This document shows positions 8,641 to 18,283 of a stretch of 47,652 nucleotides of DNA, piece after piece. This stretch comes from Beijerinckiaceae bacterium (GTDB lineage: Bacteria > Pseudomonadota > Alphaproteobacteria > Rhizobiales > Beijerinckiaceae), in NCBI GenBank assembly GCA_022702015.1, contig JAKONI010000204.1, forward strand, positions 1 to 47,652. Reading direction: 5' to 3'. The first letter of the stretch is position 1, and every line of letters starts with the position of its first letter. Below the pieces are notes generated by a model, which was not told the DNA's origin, ran no database searches, and saw nothing but the letters and a program-made list of their open reading frames with translations. The position numbers were made by a program, and so were the translations under genes.

Positions 8641-8871
8641 TTATGTATTTGTACTATTTAACGACCGCTCGAACTCCTGTCTAGCGACTATTAGGATACG
8701 CTGCCTCGCCTGCTTATCTTCAATAGAAGACCACAACCGCATCAGCGTCAGAAGTTCACCGGCCTCGCCGGGAGCGTCGCTGTATAACGCCTTGAGGGGT
8801 AGACCCAGGGCCTCTGAAACCCGAAACAGGAGGGTACGGGAGTGCGCATCAAGAATTTGGCTCTCAATCAT
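8641..8871 (-). CDS. Small helical protein resembling the C-terminal tail of XRE-type regulators
   Basis: I use ATG 8871 (MIESQILDAHS), giving 76 residues; the frame is open upstream to 8919. The core LLFRVSEALGLPLKALY followed by ELLTLMRLWSSIEDKQARQR and an Arg/Glu-rich helix matches the pattern seen after helix-turn-helix domains in small Rhizobiales regulators, but the helix-turn-helix itself is absent. The hypothetical at 39850-40200 shares the LL-x-V-x-ALG-x-P motif. No clear ribosome-binding site is visible. The surrounding DNA is AT-rich compared with neighbours. Confidence 0.5.
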   Translation of the reverse strand: MIESQILDAHSRTLLFRVSEALGLPLKALYSDAPGEAGELLTLMRLWSSIEDKQARQRILIVARQEFERSLNSTNT

Positions 8872-9060
8872 GGACTTGAACGACAACGTTACGCCGCCGC
8901 CCGCACTCACATGAATCAATTTATTACTTATACTAGAGATGACGGAAAAGTTATATGTGCTTAGATCTATGTTATTAAATTTGCGTACGCTTTAAAGTAG
9001 GAAGCAAGCTAGCGAGCTGTTAGAGGTAGACGCGTAGAGCCGATCCGCTCTCTCGGGCTC

Positions 9061-10134
9061 TCAGCGTGTTTCTGCGGTAAGAACCGAAATATTAGACAAC
9101 AGAAACGCGTCAGTCACGGGCTTGAACGCGCTCACGAGATGGGCGTCGAGGCGACCGGTCATACCCCGCAAAGTTTCATAGGCGTTCTCCGCTGGCACCG
9201 GCGCTCGGTAGGGCCGCCGTTCGATCAGAGCGCCATACACGTCGCAGACTGTCACCAGACGCACAAGGTCCGGGATTTTGTGACCGACCAATCCATCCGG
9301 GTAACCCGATCCATCAAGCATCTCGTGGTGCGAGCGAACTACCGCCAGGATCTCGTCGTCGAACCCATTCCCCCCCAGCATTGCGTACCCCAACGCGGCA
9401 TGCGTGCGCATGAGCGCTGTCTCCTCCGCGTCAAGTTTGCCGGGCTTATTCAGGATTGCGGGTGGGATCTTGATCTTACCGACGTCGTGCAGCAATGCCG
9501 CTCTGGTCAGGCGGTGGCGATCGGCGGGACCGAACCCGAGGCTACCACCGAAGGCAGCGGCGAGGCCGGCCACCAAGAGGCAGTGCTGGTGCGTGGCATC
9601 GTCGAAGCGACGCACGGCCTGGATCCAAGCGCGGACGCCCGCATCCCGAACGGCGCAACTGATCAGGCCTGTCCCCGTTTCGATCGCCGCCGGCGTAACC
9701 ACCGCTCCTGGTACGAATACGTCAGCGAGAAACCGCCGTGCCGCGCCAGCATGACGTTCGACCGCCGGGGAGGAAGGGTCCTCGTTTCGGAGTAGCCCTT
9801 CGAGGGATGCGAGGAGCGCCCGCGTGGCGAGAGCGGCACTGAGCGTGCCGGTTGCGCCGAGCGCCCGAGCTTGAGCGGCGGCACGAGCGCTGTTGCCATG
9901 GGTTAGAAATAGATAGGGCACCCCTGCACCACGAGCCCGCTCTAAGATCTGACGCAACCGCATGAGCGCGTCCGAGGTCAACGCGCTCACGTCGCTGATG
10001 ATCAGGGAGGGGGCATCGACTGCCGGCGTTCCCTCGTACAGGTCGTGCAGATGACAGGCACGAAAGGCGCTGAGCTGACGCGCCAACCGCTCGCCGCGGC
10101 GCGGATCATCGGTGATCAGCAGAAGCTCATTCAT
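9061..10134 (-). CDS. HD-GYP c-di-GMP phosphodiesterase with degenerate receiver domain
   Basis: A 357-residue cytosolic protein. Residues 1-115 fold like a response-regulator receiver ([14 protein letters not shown] start, ISD near residue 48) but lack the clean Asp-x-x-MP signature. Residues about 155-345 are an HD-GYP domain: His184, HD at 216-217 in [22 protein letters not shown] at 269-279, and [22 protein letters not shown] enzymes hydrolyse c-di-GMP to pGpG or GMP. The gene overlaps the upstream chemoreceptor gene by 4 nt, so they are coupled in one leftward operon. Catalytic residues look intact. Confidence 0.9.
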   Translation of the reverse strand: MNELLLITDDPRRGERLARQLSAFRACHLHDLYEGTPAVDAPSLIISDVSALTSDALMRLRQILERARGAGVPYLFLTHGNSARAAAQARALGATGTLSAALATRALLASLEGLLRNEDPSSPAVERHAGAARRFLADVFVPGAVVTPAAIETGTGLISCAVRDAGVRAWIQAVRRFDDATHQHCLLVAGLAAAFGGSLGFGPADRHRLTRAALLHDVGKIKIPPAILNKPGKLDAEETALMRTHAALGYAMLGGNGFDDEILAVVRSHHEMLDGSGYPDGLVGHKIPDLVRLVTVCDVYGALIERRPYRAPVPAENAYETLRGMTGRLDAHLVSAFKPVTDAFLLSNISVLTAETR

Positions 10135-11615
10135 GCGACAGCGCGAGTCATCTCGCGCACTTGACGGGTAGTCGCATCGACCCGCTCGCCGGCTCGCGCG
10201 ATCGCCTCGACCTCCGCAGCGATCCCTATCGCCCCTTGGGCAGCCGTGTGCATGCTGCCCGACATCTCCCGCGTCACCGCCGACTGCTCCTCCACCGCCG
10301 CCGCAATCGCCGCCGAGATTTCGTCGAGCGCCCGGATCGTTCCTTGGATCGTGCCGATCGCGTCCACCGCCTCCCGCGTCGCCGCCTGGGTTGCGCCGAT
10401 CTGTCCGCGGATCTGGTCCGTCGCCTTGCCGGTCTGTTCGGCGAGTGCTTTCACCTCGGCTGCCACGACCGCGAAGCCCTTACCTGCCACTCCCGCACGC
10501 GCCGCCTCGATCGTCGCGTTCAGAGCGAGGAGGTTAGTCTGGCTTGCGATACCCTGGATCAACGCGACGACATCACCGATCTGCGCCGCCTGTCCGCTCA
10601 AACCGGCCACGATCCCGCCGGTGCGACTGGCTTGCTCGACCGCTTCGCCTGCCATCCTGGAGGCCCGGCTGACTTGCTGGCTGATCTCCGCCACGGAGGC
10701 CGAGAGTTCCTCAGCCCCAGCCGCAACCGCCTGGATATCGGAGGACACCTGCCCGACCGTACCCGTGGCCTCGGCCGTCCTCCGGGTCACGTCCTCGACC
10801 TCGGCACCGATCACATCGAGATTAGTGCCGATCGCCTGCTGCGCGTAAGCCCGTCGATGCCGCTCTTGGACCAGCGCCGTGATGTCCGTGGCGAACTTTA
10901 CCACTTTCACCACTCGCCCGTCTGCGGTCGTGATCGGGTTGTAGGTAGCTTGGATCCAGACCTCACGATCGCCCCGGGCGATGCGCCGGAACTCGCCTGC
11001 GGCGAACTCACCCCGTCCAAGCTTGTCCCAGAAAGCGCGGTAAGCCTCACTCGTGCGCTCAATAGCGTCCACAAACAGACTGTGGTGCTGCCCGCGGATC
11101 TCGTCGAGCTGGTAGCCCACTGTGTCGAGAAAATTGGCGTTGGCGTCGAGGATCGTGCCGTTCGGGGTGAATGCGATCACCGCCTGCGAGCGATGTAGGG
11201 CGGCGAATTGGCCATCGAGGTCCAGTGCACGAGCTTTCTGCACGGTGATGTCGGTGGCGAACTTGACAACTTTGGCCACCCGACCCTGGCCATCGAGCAC
11301 GGGATTGTAGCTGGCTTGGATCCAAACCTCCCGGCCGCCTTTGGCGAGCCGGCGGAACTCTGCGGATCGGTAAGTGCCGGTACGCAGATCGGTCCAGAAA
11401 GTCCGGTATTCGTGTCCATCGCGTTCGGTGGCGTCCACGAACATACCATGATGGCGTCCGCGGACTTCATCCAGGGTGTAGCCCATCGCAGCGAGAAAGT
11501 TGGCATTGGCAGCTAGGATCGTGCCGTCCGGGGTGAACTCGATCACCGCCTGCGAGCGGTCGAGGGCTGCCAGGGTATGGGTACTGCCCACACGCATCGT
11601 CGGCTTACCGAACAT
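10131..11615 (-). CDS. Soluble chemoreceptor with two PAS domains (BdlA-like layout)
   Basis: I choose ATG 11615, which has GGGAGG 4 nt upstream; a GTG at 11627 is also possible. About 494 residues with no membrane segment. PAS 1 (about 12-125) and PAS 2 (about 140-250) are close duplicates, sharing TPxGTILxANANFL and REVWIQAxYNP. The rest is a methyl-accepting signalling domain with the conserved hairpin tip around [15 protein letters not shown] and [14 protein letters not shown]. The Pro-rich CheR-docking pentapeptide is not obvious. PAS-PAS-MCP proteins such as BdlA link redox or small-molecule sensing to biofilm dispersal. Coupling with an HD-GYP gene by 4-nt overlap supports a c-di-GMP output. 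Confidence 0.88.
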   Translation of the reverse strand: MFGKPTMRVGSTHTLAALDRSQAVIEFTPDGTILAANANFLAAMGYTLDEVRGRHHGMFVDATERDGHEYRTFWTDLRTGTYRSAEFRRLAKGGREVWIQASYNPVLDGQGRVAKVVKFATDITVQKARALDLDGQFAALHRSQAVIAFTPNGTILDANANFLDTVGYQLDEIRGQHHSLFVDAIERTSEAYRAFWDKLGRGEFAAGEFRRIARGDREVWIQATYNPITTADGRVVKVVKFATDITALVQERHRRAYAQQAIGTNLDVIGAEVEDVTRRTAEATGTVGQVSSDIQAVAAGAEELSASVAEISQQVSRASRMAGEAVEQASRTGGIVAGLSGQAAQIGDVVALIQGIASQTNLLALNATIEAARAGVAGKGFAVVAAEVKALAEQTGKATDQIRGQIGATQAATREAVDAIGTIQGTIRALDEISAAIAAAVEEQSAVTREMSGSMHTAAQGAIGIAAEVEAIARAGERVDATTRQVREMTRAVA

Positions 11616-12383
11616 GTTACCTCCCACAACCCATTGAGTACCTCGCAGACGGGTACGTCGGGGCTACGTCTCGGGAGATTGGCGCGCAAATCTTGCCGAA
11701 ATTTTACGATGAACTCTCCACCAAACGCTCCGCAATACTGATATACATCAAAATATAAGACATGATGGGGCTGCGACACATCATTCTATGCATCCCCATA
11801 TCGATATGAGTTATACTGTTGTGAATTTCAAGTTGTATATGATTGCTTTATTACAACCAAAAGTATGCAAGCCTGGCCGACTGGCGATGCAAGATCATCG
11901 CTCTCCGGCGTCACCTGCGACAAATTGAAACGACCTACGCGGTCGTGGGGACCGTTTGAAACGGCAAGAAAGGAACACGTCGTCATATCGACGGTTCAGC
12001 ATGCAAGCGGGCCTGACCTATCTCAGTGTCACTGAGGCTATCGCGTCCTTCCCATTAGCGCGGCTGAACGAGGCTGCCAATGGCAGATTAGATCCGAGTG
12101 TTTGGTGTCTGCGCCGACCGATCGGGGAGCATTCCATCGACGTGGGTAGTGTCGCCGCCGGATCATTCTAACTGTGACGTCTGATAGTCGCACGGGCAAT
12201 AGGCCGCTTCTCTAAACTATATCAATGGACGTGTCATGGCGAGCTTATTACATCAGGATCATTGGCGACATGTGAAGCTGCCGCATTGGCTCCGGAACCT
12301 CTACGCCGAAATCTAATATTTGTTAGGGCCGCTGCTTTGGCAATCGTTAGCCTAGAGGGACCCCTCACTGTGATGCACCCCGG
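11616..12383. other. Long interval without a supported gene
   Basis: About 770 bases between the chemoreceptor start and the Crp-type gene. Both promoters should lie here. The part from 11700 to 11880 is notably AT-rich. An open frame at 11956-12171 has no recognisable motif and I do not call it. A GGAAC at 11970 with GGTT 16 nt downstream vaguely resembles an EcfG-type promoter. Confidence 0.45.
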
Positions 12384-13115
12384 ATGTCCAGCGCCCTCCA
12401 CCGCAAGCTGCAGCTCTATGCCCCCCTCTCGGGCGCCGATCACGGTCAGCTTTCCAATGCCATGCGGCAGACCCGGCACGTGAATGCGCGCACCGATATC
12501 GCCGTCGAGGGGGACGACCCGCGAACTATGTACATCATCCTCCACGGTTGGGCCGGTCGCTGCCGCCACTTACGCGACGGACGCCGACAGATCACCTCGT
12601 TGCTCCTGCCCGGTGATTGCTGCGACCCGCACGTCTTCCTGTTCCATCGGCGAGACCACACTATCACCGCCCTGACACCGGTGGTCATCGCGAGCATCCC
12701 CGGGCCCGCCTTCAAGGATTTGGTGGCCCAAAGCCCGGTACTGGAGTCGGCTTTCTTCTACGAGACGATGATCGCCGGCTCGATCCAGCGCGAGGTCGCA
12801 GTCAGCCTCGGGCGGCGCTCGGGACTTGAGCGTCTGGCCCACCTCCTTTGTGAACTGCATACCCGCCAAACTGCAGTCGCCCTCGCGGAGGGTCAGAACT
12901 GCCTGATGCCGTTGAATCAAGGCGATCTGGCCGATGCACTCGGGCAGACGCCGGTGCACATCAACCGCATGCTGCAAGAGCTACGCCGTCTGGGATTGAT
13001 CAGCCTGCGCCAGCGCCACCTGACCATTCACGATGCGGACGGCTTGGCCGAACTCGCTCACTTCGATTCAACCTACCTGCATGCCTTGGACACCGCTCAG
13101 AAGGGTGAGAACTGA
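12384..13115 (+). CDS. Crp/Fnr family transcriptional regulator
   Basis: A 243-residue regulator. Residues about 15-130 form the cyclic-nucleotide-binding-type beta barrel (IAVEGDDPRTMYIILHGWAG, then ITSLLLPGDCCDP), followed by a dimerisation helix and a C-terminal winged helix (MPLNQGDLADALGQTPVHIN then RMLQELRRLGLI). The N-terminus lacks the Cys cluster of oxygen-sensing FNR and the exact cAMP-binding Arg-Ser pair, so the ligand is unknown. Its TGA overlaps the ATG of the next gene (TGATG), coupling it to a short histidine kinase. Confidence 0.9.
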   Translation: MSSALHRKLQLYAPLSGADHGQLSNAMRQTRHVNARTDIAVEGDDPRTMYIILHGWAGRCRHLRDGRRQITSLLLPGDCCDPHVFLFHRRDHTITALTPVVIASIPGPAFKDLVAQSPVLESAFFYETMIAGSIQREVAVSLGRRSGLERLAHLLCELHTRQTAVALAEGQNCLMPLNQGDLADALGQTPVHINRMLQELRRLGLISLRQRHLTIHDADGLAELAHFDSTYLHALDTAQKGEN

Positions 13116-13825
13116 TGGCGGACCCCGCTGAACGGATCGATCAGATCGCCACCCTAGGTGACGAGATCACGGCGCTCCGCGCCGACAACGCGCGCCTGCG
13201 CCGGCTACTCGACGAGGAGGGCATGCCGGACAGCCTGCGTCACGCCCTACGCGATACTGTGGCGATGCTGCACACTATCATGCGCCGCACGGCCGACAGC
13301 GCTACTGACGTCGAGGACTATCATGCCCATCTCGGGGGTCGCCTCGACGCCATCGTTCGCGCCCGCTTCCTCACCGATGCCTTCGGCGAGGCAGAGTTGC
13401 GCCGGCTTATCTCGGACACCTTGGGCGTGAACCTCGTGCTCGAGGGCGAGCGTGCAGCCCTCGACGGTCCCGACGTACGGTTGCGGCCGAAGGCGGCGGA
13501 AGTGGTTGCCCTGGCCGTGCACGAACTCGCGACCAACGCGGTCGAGCACGGCATCCTCGGCGAGGTTGCCGGGCGCATCAGCGTATCCTGGCAGATCGTG
13601 ACAGGCGAGGCCACGCCGACGCTCCGTCTTGTGTGGAGGGAGACCGGAGCGGTCGAGCCACCCATCGCAGGCCGCCAGGGCTTCGGGACTACGGTGCTGG
13701 AGGAAATGCTGCCCTACAACCTCGGGGCACAGGTCACCCTCGCCTACGAGCCGGATGGTCTATGCTGCCGGATTCATCTACCCCTGCCCCCACGAACCGG
13801 TCGCGTAGTCGAGGACGAGGCCTAA
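13115..13825 (+). CDS. Short HWE-family histidine kinase without sensor domain
   Basis: A 236-residue kinase. A leucine-rich coil (residues 8-33) precedes the H-box SLRHALRDTVAMLH (His43), which aligns with the LNHRVKN of HWE kinases. The ATPase part has HELATNAVEHG and the diagnostic W-x-E in LVWRETG, then QGFGTTVLEEML. It has no PAS, GAF or membrane part, so input must come through a partner. Coupling to the Crp-type regulator by the 1-nt TGATG overlap suggests a joint circuit. The nearby response regulator is convergent and could be its target, but it is more likely paired with the kinase at 14294. Confidence 0.85.
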   Translation: MADPAERIDQIATLGDEITALRADNARLRRLLDEEGMPDSLRHALRDTVAMLHTIMRRTADSATDVEDYHAHLGGRLDAIVRARFLTDAFGEAELRRLISDTLGVNLVLEGERAALDGPDVRLRPKAAEVVALAVHELATNAVEHGILGEVAGRISVSWQIVTGEATPTLRLVWRETGAVEPPIAGRQGFGTTVLEEMLPYNLGAQVTLAYEPDGLCCRIHLPLPPRTGRVVEDEA

Positions 13826-13849
13826 CTATGGAATTTGCCCGAGGCAGGT

Positions 13850-14245
13850 TCAGCTGAAAAGTTCGACCAGAGCGCGCACCAGCTCCGCCTCGACGAACGG
13901 TTTCTCCAGTCGCGGTCTGTGCCGGTACACTGAAGTCTCAGCCAGCTTCACGTCGCCGGTGGCGAATAGGTAGGGCACACCGACGGCGCCGAGTTTATCT
14001 GCGACCTCGTAGACGGTGTCGCCATCGCCAAGGTTGACGTCGAGGACCGCCCCGTCGGGCGTATCGTCCTCAATGAGATCGAGCGCCTGATCGACGCTCG
14101 GTACCGGTCCGATCACGGTGGCGCCGGCGGTCATCAGCCAGCGCTTGAGTTCGATCGCGATAAGGTACTCGTCCTCGACCACAAGGATACGGCGGCCATC
14201 GAGTGGCGCAATGGGAGGCGGCATCGGCTCATCGGGAAAAAACAA
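13850..14245 (-). CDS. Single-domain response regulator
   Basis: A 131-residue receiver with no output domain. ILVVEDEYLIAIEL carries the acidic pair, Asp69 in GAVLDVNLG is the phosphoacceptor, FATGD holds the conserved Thr, and Lys115 sits in LEKPF. Such stand-alone receivers work with HWE kinases in alphaproteobacterial stress or phosphorelay circuits. It lies 48 nt downstream of the PAS-HWE kinase on the same strand, so it is the probable cognate partner. Confidence 0.88.
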   Translation of the reverse strand: MFFPDEPMPPPIAPLDGRRILVVEDEYLIAIELKRWLMTAGATVIGPVPSVDQALDLIEDDTPDGAVLDVNLGDGDTVYEVADKLGAVGVPYLFATGDVKLAETSVYRHRPRLEKPFVEAELVRALVELFS

Positions 14246-14293
14246 GTTGGGCTATCACGATAGCCTAGCTGGTACTCACCACCTTCACTTAGA

Positions 14294-16096
14294 TCATGGG
14301 ACGGGCATCTCGATCCGGCAACGCACGCCATCCTCGTCCAGCACATAGTCGATTTTCGCCTGCAATGCGTAGGCGAGGGCTTCCTGGATCAGCTCGGTAC
14401 CGTAGCCGCGATGTGGGACCTCAGCCGGGCGCACGGCGACGCCGCTCTCGATCCAGGTTAAGGCCAACTGGCGACGCTGGCGCCGGTCGAAGGCGACCTC
14501 CCAGGTAACTGAGAGGCGACCGCCGTCACCTTTCAACGCTCCGTACTTCACGGCGTTCGTCGTCAATTCGTGCACCGCAAGCGCGAAGTTCTGCACCTGC
14601 CGGGCGGTGAGGTAGACCTCAGGTCCTGACAGCGTTGCACGACTTGATCCGCTCTCAGCGTGGGCAGCCAGCTCAGCGCGAACGAGCATCCCGATCTCGA
14701 CCTTATCGCTACCGCCTTGGCTGAGCAGGCCCTGGGCACGGCTGAGCGCCTGCAGCCGCTCTTCGAACGCTTCTACCGATCCGCCTTGCCTTACAGTTCG
14801 GTTGGCGATGGATGCCACGACGCCAAGAAGGTTGCGCGCCCGATGCTGCAACTCGTTGAATAGGATCTCCAAACGCACCTGTAGCGTGCGCCGGTCGGTG
14901 ACGTCGATGTTGACGCCCGCCCACTTGCGGACGGTCCCGTCGGGCCGCGTGATTGGCACCACACGAACGTTCGACCACCGCCACGCCTCGCTCGCTGCAT
15001 TCCAAAGACGGTACTCCGCGTCGATGGCGCAGCCTGCCGCGACTGCTGCGTGCCACCTCCCCTTGATGTCCTCGCGATCGTCGGGGTGGATCGCATCGGC
15101 CCAGCCGTCGCCCTGCCACTCGTCCAAGCGCTGGCCGGTGAAAGCTCGCCAACCCGGACTATCATTGACGATGGTCCCGTCCGCACCCGCTTCCCAGCTA
15201 AACTGGCCGAACCCCTCGACGAGCCCACGGAACCGCTCCTCGCTCTCGCGTAGAGCGATATCGCCCAGCTTGCGCTCCGTGATGTCTCGTATCGTGCCCT
15301 TCATACGGCGGGAGCGCCGTCCCGCATCAGCATCAATCCGTCCCTGGGCCCCGATCCAAGCGAGCTCGCCATCAGCTCGCCGGATCTGGCACTCAAAGCT
15401 CCAGACCCCATCCGCAGCAAGCGCATCCTGAAAGAGCGCGTCGACCCGGCTTCGATCTTCCTGCGCCACATGAGCGAGGAATAGGTCGTAAGTCCATTTG
15501 GACAGAGGCATTTCGTAGCCGAAGATGCGGTCGTGCTGCGATGAGCGCCACGCTTCCAGCGTGTCGAGATCGAGTTCCCACGCGCCGACGTTGCCCCCAT
15601 CCAGCGCACGAGCGAGCCGCTCCTCGCTTACATCCAACGCGGCCTGGGCACGCAACCGATCACTGATCTCGAAACCGACCATGTGGGCTGCGATCACCGC
15701 GCCGGCCTCATCGCGCACTGGCGTCAGGTAAGCGTCGAAAGCCTCACCGCCGCCAAGGTCGAGGAGTTGATCTGGCACATGAACAGTCTCACCGGAGAAC
15801 ACCCGCTCGTAGATTGAGGCGACGATCGGCCAAGTTTCCGGGAAAGTACTGGGCACGGAGCAACCGAGCGCTCCGGGATGTCTATCACGGTAGAGGCGCG
15901 CGGCAGTGTCGTTGTAGATAAGGACGCGCTGGGAACCGCACACGAGGCTCGATACGAGCGGACTGGCGAGGATCTGCTCGACCATGACCTTGAGACGCTC
16001 TGACCAAGCTTCCTGCGGTCCGAGCGGCGTGTCCACCCACGCATGATCGCGGATGCGCAAGGCCATCTCACCGCTTCCGTGGGGCCAAACTGGCAT
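14294..16096 (-). CDS. Multi-PAS HWE-family sensor histidine kinase
   Basis: About 600 residues from ATG 16096 (MPVWPHGSGEMALRIRDH), which matches the usual start of this family (PHGSGEMA...TPLGP); an ATG at 16171 is also in frame. A GAF/PAS-like N-terminal sensor with RVLIYNDTAARLYRDRHP is followed by two PAS_3-type domains ending in MKGTIRDITERK and WAGVNIDVTDRR. The H-box is NELQHRARNLLGVV, the N-box HELTTNAVKYG, and W-x-E occurs in LTWIESG. It is cytosolic, with a possible light or redox input (no flavin-binding NCRFL motif seen). The downstream single-domain receiver is the likely phosphoacceptor. Confidence 0.9.
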   Translation of the reverse strand: MPVWPHGSGEMALRIRDHAWVDTPLGPQEAWSERLKVMVEQILASPLVSSLVCGSQRVLIYNDTAARLYRDRHPGALGCSVPSTFPETWPIVASIYERVFSGETVHVPDQLLDLGGGEAFDAYLTPVRDEAGAVIAAHMVGFEISDRLRAQAALDVSEERLARALDGGNVGAWELDLDTLEAWRSSQHDRIFGYEMPLSKWTYDLFLAHVAQEDRSRVDALFQDALAADGVWSFECQIRRADGELAWIGAQGRIDADAGRRSRRMKGTIRDITERKLGDIALRESEERFRGLVEGFGQFSWEAGADGTIVNDSPGWRAFTGQRLDEWQGDGWADAIHPDDREDIKGRWHAAVAAGCAIDAEYRLWNAASEAWRWSNVRVVPITRPDGTVRKWAGVNIDVTDRRTLQVRLEILFNELQHRARNLLGVVASIANRTVRQGGSVEAFEERLQALSRAQGLLSQGGSDKVEIGMLVRAELAAHAESGSSRATLSGPEVYLTARQVQNFALAVHELTTNAVKYGALKGDGGRLSVTWEVAFDRRQRRQLALTWIESGVAVRPAEVPHRGYGTELIQEALAYALQAKIDYVLDEDGVRCRIEMPVP

Positions 16097-16171
16097 ACTG
16101 ACCTGAGTCTGAATGAGGCTTAATCGAGGATGTCCGGTCTGGAGCGGCATGGCAATGGCAGCTCCCCACAC

Positions 16172-16585
16172 ACGACTGTCGTGGCATACACCCTAGGATT
16201 GGTTGTGAGCCCTGTAGCGAGCGCAATGCCCTGATTGTTCCAATAGGGCGTGCTCCTGTGGGACGGTCTACAATCCCGCCAGGGTCGTTCCAAAAGATGT
16301 CTGGGGAGTTTGGAACGACAGAAAGACCGAAATTTAAGATCCGTGTGGAATGCTGCTGTGCATTGTCTCGGTCAGGATCGGTCGCAGCACGAGATTATGT
16401 TGCTATTAAGCGGACTATTCGCTCTTCAGAGATGGGTCGAAAGCGGGTATGGAGACTACGTCCGCTTCGATGCATTGCCGCTCCGAAAGCGGACGGGCGG
16501 AAAACCACCCTAAGCGGTCTTGCAATATTCAGCGAAGTCGGTTGCTTGGATTGATACCGCCCCTCCCTGCACCAGCCCTTATCCA
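16172..16585. other. Intergenic interval with an 11-bp palindrome
   Basis: No gene is supported. It holds the perfect inverted repeat GTCGTTCCAAA (16284-16294) and TTTGGAACGAC (16309-16319), plus a GTTCCAATAGG at about 16228. Overlapping open frames here share no known motif. Confidence 0.5.
16284..16319. repeat. Perfect 11-bp inverted repeat with TTGGAACG core
   Basis: GTCGTTCCAAA and TTTGGAACGAC are exact reverse complements separated by 14 nt. The core CGTTCCAA/TTGGAACG is the same as in the palindrome at 2607-2635. It may be a dimeric regulator's binding site. Confidence 0.6.
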
Positions 16586-17035
16586 TCACGCGCAGGGTCG
16601 CGTCCGGAGCGCGCTCCAAGCAGTGATGATGCCAGAAATAAGCGTTGCGATCAGAAGGACGCCGCTGGCCATCGCTATGGCAACGGTGTTGCGCTCACCT
16701 ACACCGACTGCTTCACTACAGGAGTCTGTGCGTGGAACGACCCGAACAACCGCACCGATGTGCGTTCTCCTACCTGATCTATCCAAACCGATCTGATCAT
16801 GACATGCGATAGGACGACCCTCCGCAATCCTCGTGAGAGAGATCTCCGCAGCGAAGCTATTCTTCGTCGGTCGCAGCGACAGCACTGTTGCATCCGTCGC
16901 TGGCAGGGTCCGCATCATCACCTCCTCACGGTGTAACCGGAGAGCAAAGCCCCCTACTAGCAGACCATAGAAACACAGCATGATCGCGCTGTAGGCGTGG
17001 AAAGAGCGATCCTCTTCCTTGCCTTGGGCGGCCAT
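16586..17035 (-). CDS. Two-helix membrane protein, DUF3592-like
   Basis: A 149-residue protein with a GGAGGAG ribosome-binding site directly before ATG 17035. Hydrophobic helices near residues 15-33 (AYSAIMLCFYGLLVGGFALR) and 117-140 (VAIAMASGVLLIATLISGII) flank an extracytoplasmic beta-rich domain with ATDATVLSLRPTK and IGAVVRVV, the layout of DUF3592 proteins. Function is unknown. The family call is by architecture only. Confidence 0.6.
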   Translation of the reverse strand: MAAQGKEEDRSFHAYSAIMLCFYGLLVGGFALRLHREEVMMRTLPATDATVLSLRPTKNSFAAEISLTRIAEGRPIACHDQIGLDRSGRRTHIGAVVRVVPRTDSCSEAVGVGERNTVAIAMASGVLLIATLISGIITAWSALRTRPCA

Positions 17036-17117
17036 TTGCTCCTCCGGACCGCGCGAAGAGCCTCGCCTGTGAGCCGGTTTGACGCTTCCGGAAATGTCCA
17101 GCCGGGACGGATACCCC

Positions 17118-17336
17118 TCAGGCTTTTACGGTAAGTGTAGCGGTCTCAGCGGATAGGGCGCGCAACGCCTTCTCAGCCTCAGCATGAACCACGTCCAGGC
17201 CGCATCCGAAGGGCACAGGCAATGCGACGCTCTCCTCTGGGTCTGCCGTCCATACAACGCTGACGATTGACCGCTTGCGGATCAGATCGTGGGTGAGAGC
17301 CACGACAGTCACGGTGGATGGCGAAGCGTCGGCCAT
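17118..17336 (-). CDS. Small hypothetical protein
   Basis: I choose ATG 17336 (MADASPSTVTVVAL), with AGGAGG just upstream, giving 72 residues; a longer frame to 17507 has Arg-rich shadow-like composition. The protein is alpha/beta with VTVVALTHDLIRKRSIVSVV and a C-terminal helix EAEKALRALSAE. No domain is recognised. The clear ribosome-binding site and natural composition support it. Confidence 0.55.
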   Translation of the reverse strand: MADASPSTVTVVALTHDLIRKRSIVSVVWTADPEESVALPVPFGCGLDVVHAEAEKALRALSAETATLTVKA

Positions 17337-17425
17337 AATCCCTCCTGGTCGGCGGAGAGCATAAGTTAGCATAGCAACCTGCGCGAGGGCTCGAGGCCGA
17401 CGCAACGCAAGCGGCCTATTCATAC

Positions 17426-17754
17426 ATGCTCGCCCGGGTCGTGTGCGCGAGGCGGCGGAGGGATCGGAGGTCGCGCGGCTGGGCGGCGACGAGTTCGCTG
17501 TAGTCATGCCCTCGGACTCAACGGCCCCAGAGGCGGAGGCGTTTGCCGACCGCCTTGTTCAAGCGCTCCGTCGGCCGTACCGAGCACAGGGCACCCGCCT
17601 CCCCGATGTCGGGGTGAGCGTCGGCTTGGTGTACGAGCGCGGCCTCGGAGCGGAGGATCTTGCACAGATCGTCGACGAAGCCCTGTACGCTGCAAAGCAG
17701 GCCGGCCGGCGCGCATGGCGCAGAGGCACAACGCTCATCGGACGGGCAGCGTAA
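17426..17754 (+). pseudogene. Truncated, frameshifted GGDEF (diguanylate cyclase) remnant
   Basis: The frame from 17443 encodes about 100 residues with VARLGGDEFAVVM and a typical GGDEF C-terminal half ending DEALYAAKQAGRRAW. Upstream, the expected LL-x-RV-x-x-RLR helix is only found in another frame (MLARVVCAR from ATG 17426), so a single-base lesion lies near 17450. The first half of the domain (substrate-binding Asn/Asp) is missing altogether. It therefore cannot make c-di-GMP and is a decaying fragment. Confidence 0.7.
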
Positions 17755-18283
17755 GTTCAACCCTTGACGGAGATTGAAGGCGCGCCAGCCGGTAGCCGGG
17801 GCCCGCCGGACCACCCTTAAGGACGCGACGAGCTATGTCCGCTCGATCTCCTTCTGCTTAAGAGCAGACCGGCCGAGAACCACCCCGGGCAGTCCTTCCA
17901 CCTTTGACCCGGAGCAGGCCCTCAAAGAGGCCACGTCATTTATACCCGGCTTGATGGCAAGCCCGCTACCTCCCCCGTTTCGTGTTCGAGCGGGGATCCG
18001 CCTACCGGATAAATCCAGGACGGATATGGCGCATCTCGATTTGAAAGTTCGTACGCGATGCGTCACGGAGGCGGCGAGCTGAAGCCGCACATCCTCAGGC
18101 GGCGAGATACTGAGGCTTTGGTCCCACAATGATCCAATATGCCCTGCTCGCCTGTGCCGGACTGTTCACCCTCGATATGTCCGGGGTCGCATTTCGCTGG
18201 GTGACGAACGTGGTCAGTCGATGAAGATTGTCTGTTAGGCTTTGCCGGGTGACCGGATCATCGCGGCCCGCCCGGCTTGCGCG
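17755..18283. other. Interval without a supported gene
   Basis: About 530 bases. A 31-codon frame at 18129-18224 starting MIQYALLACAGLF could encode a tiny membrane peptide, but no ribosome-binding site is evident, so I do not call it. Nothing else is recognised. Confidence 0.4.

Noticed and set aside
11956-12171. 71-codon frame on the plus strand
   Set aside because: No motif, no ribosome-binding site, average composition of non-coding DNA.
18129-18224. 31-codon frame MIQYALLACAGLF...
   Set aside because: No ribosome-binding site, no homologue recognised; could be chance.
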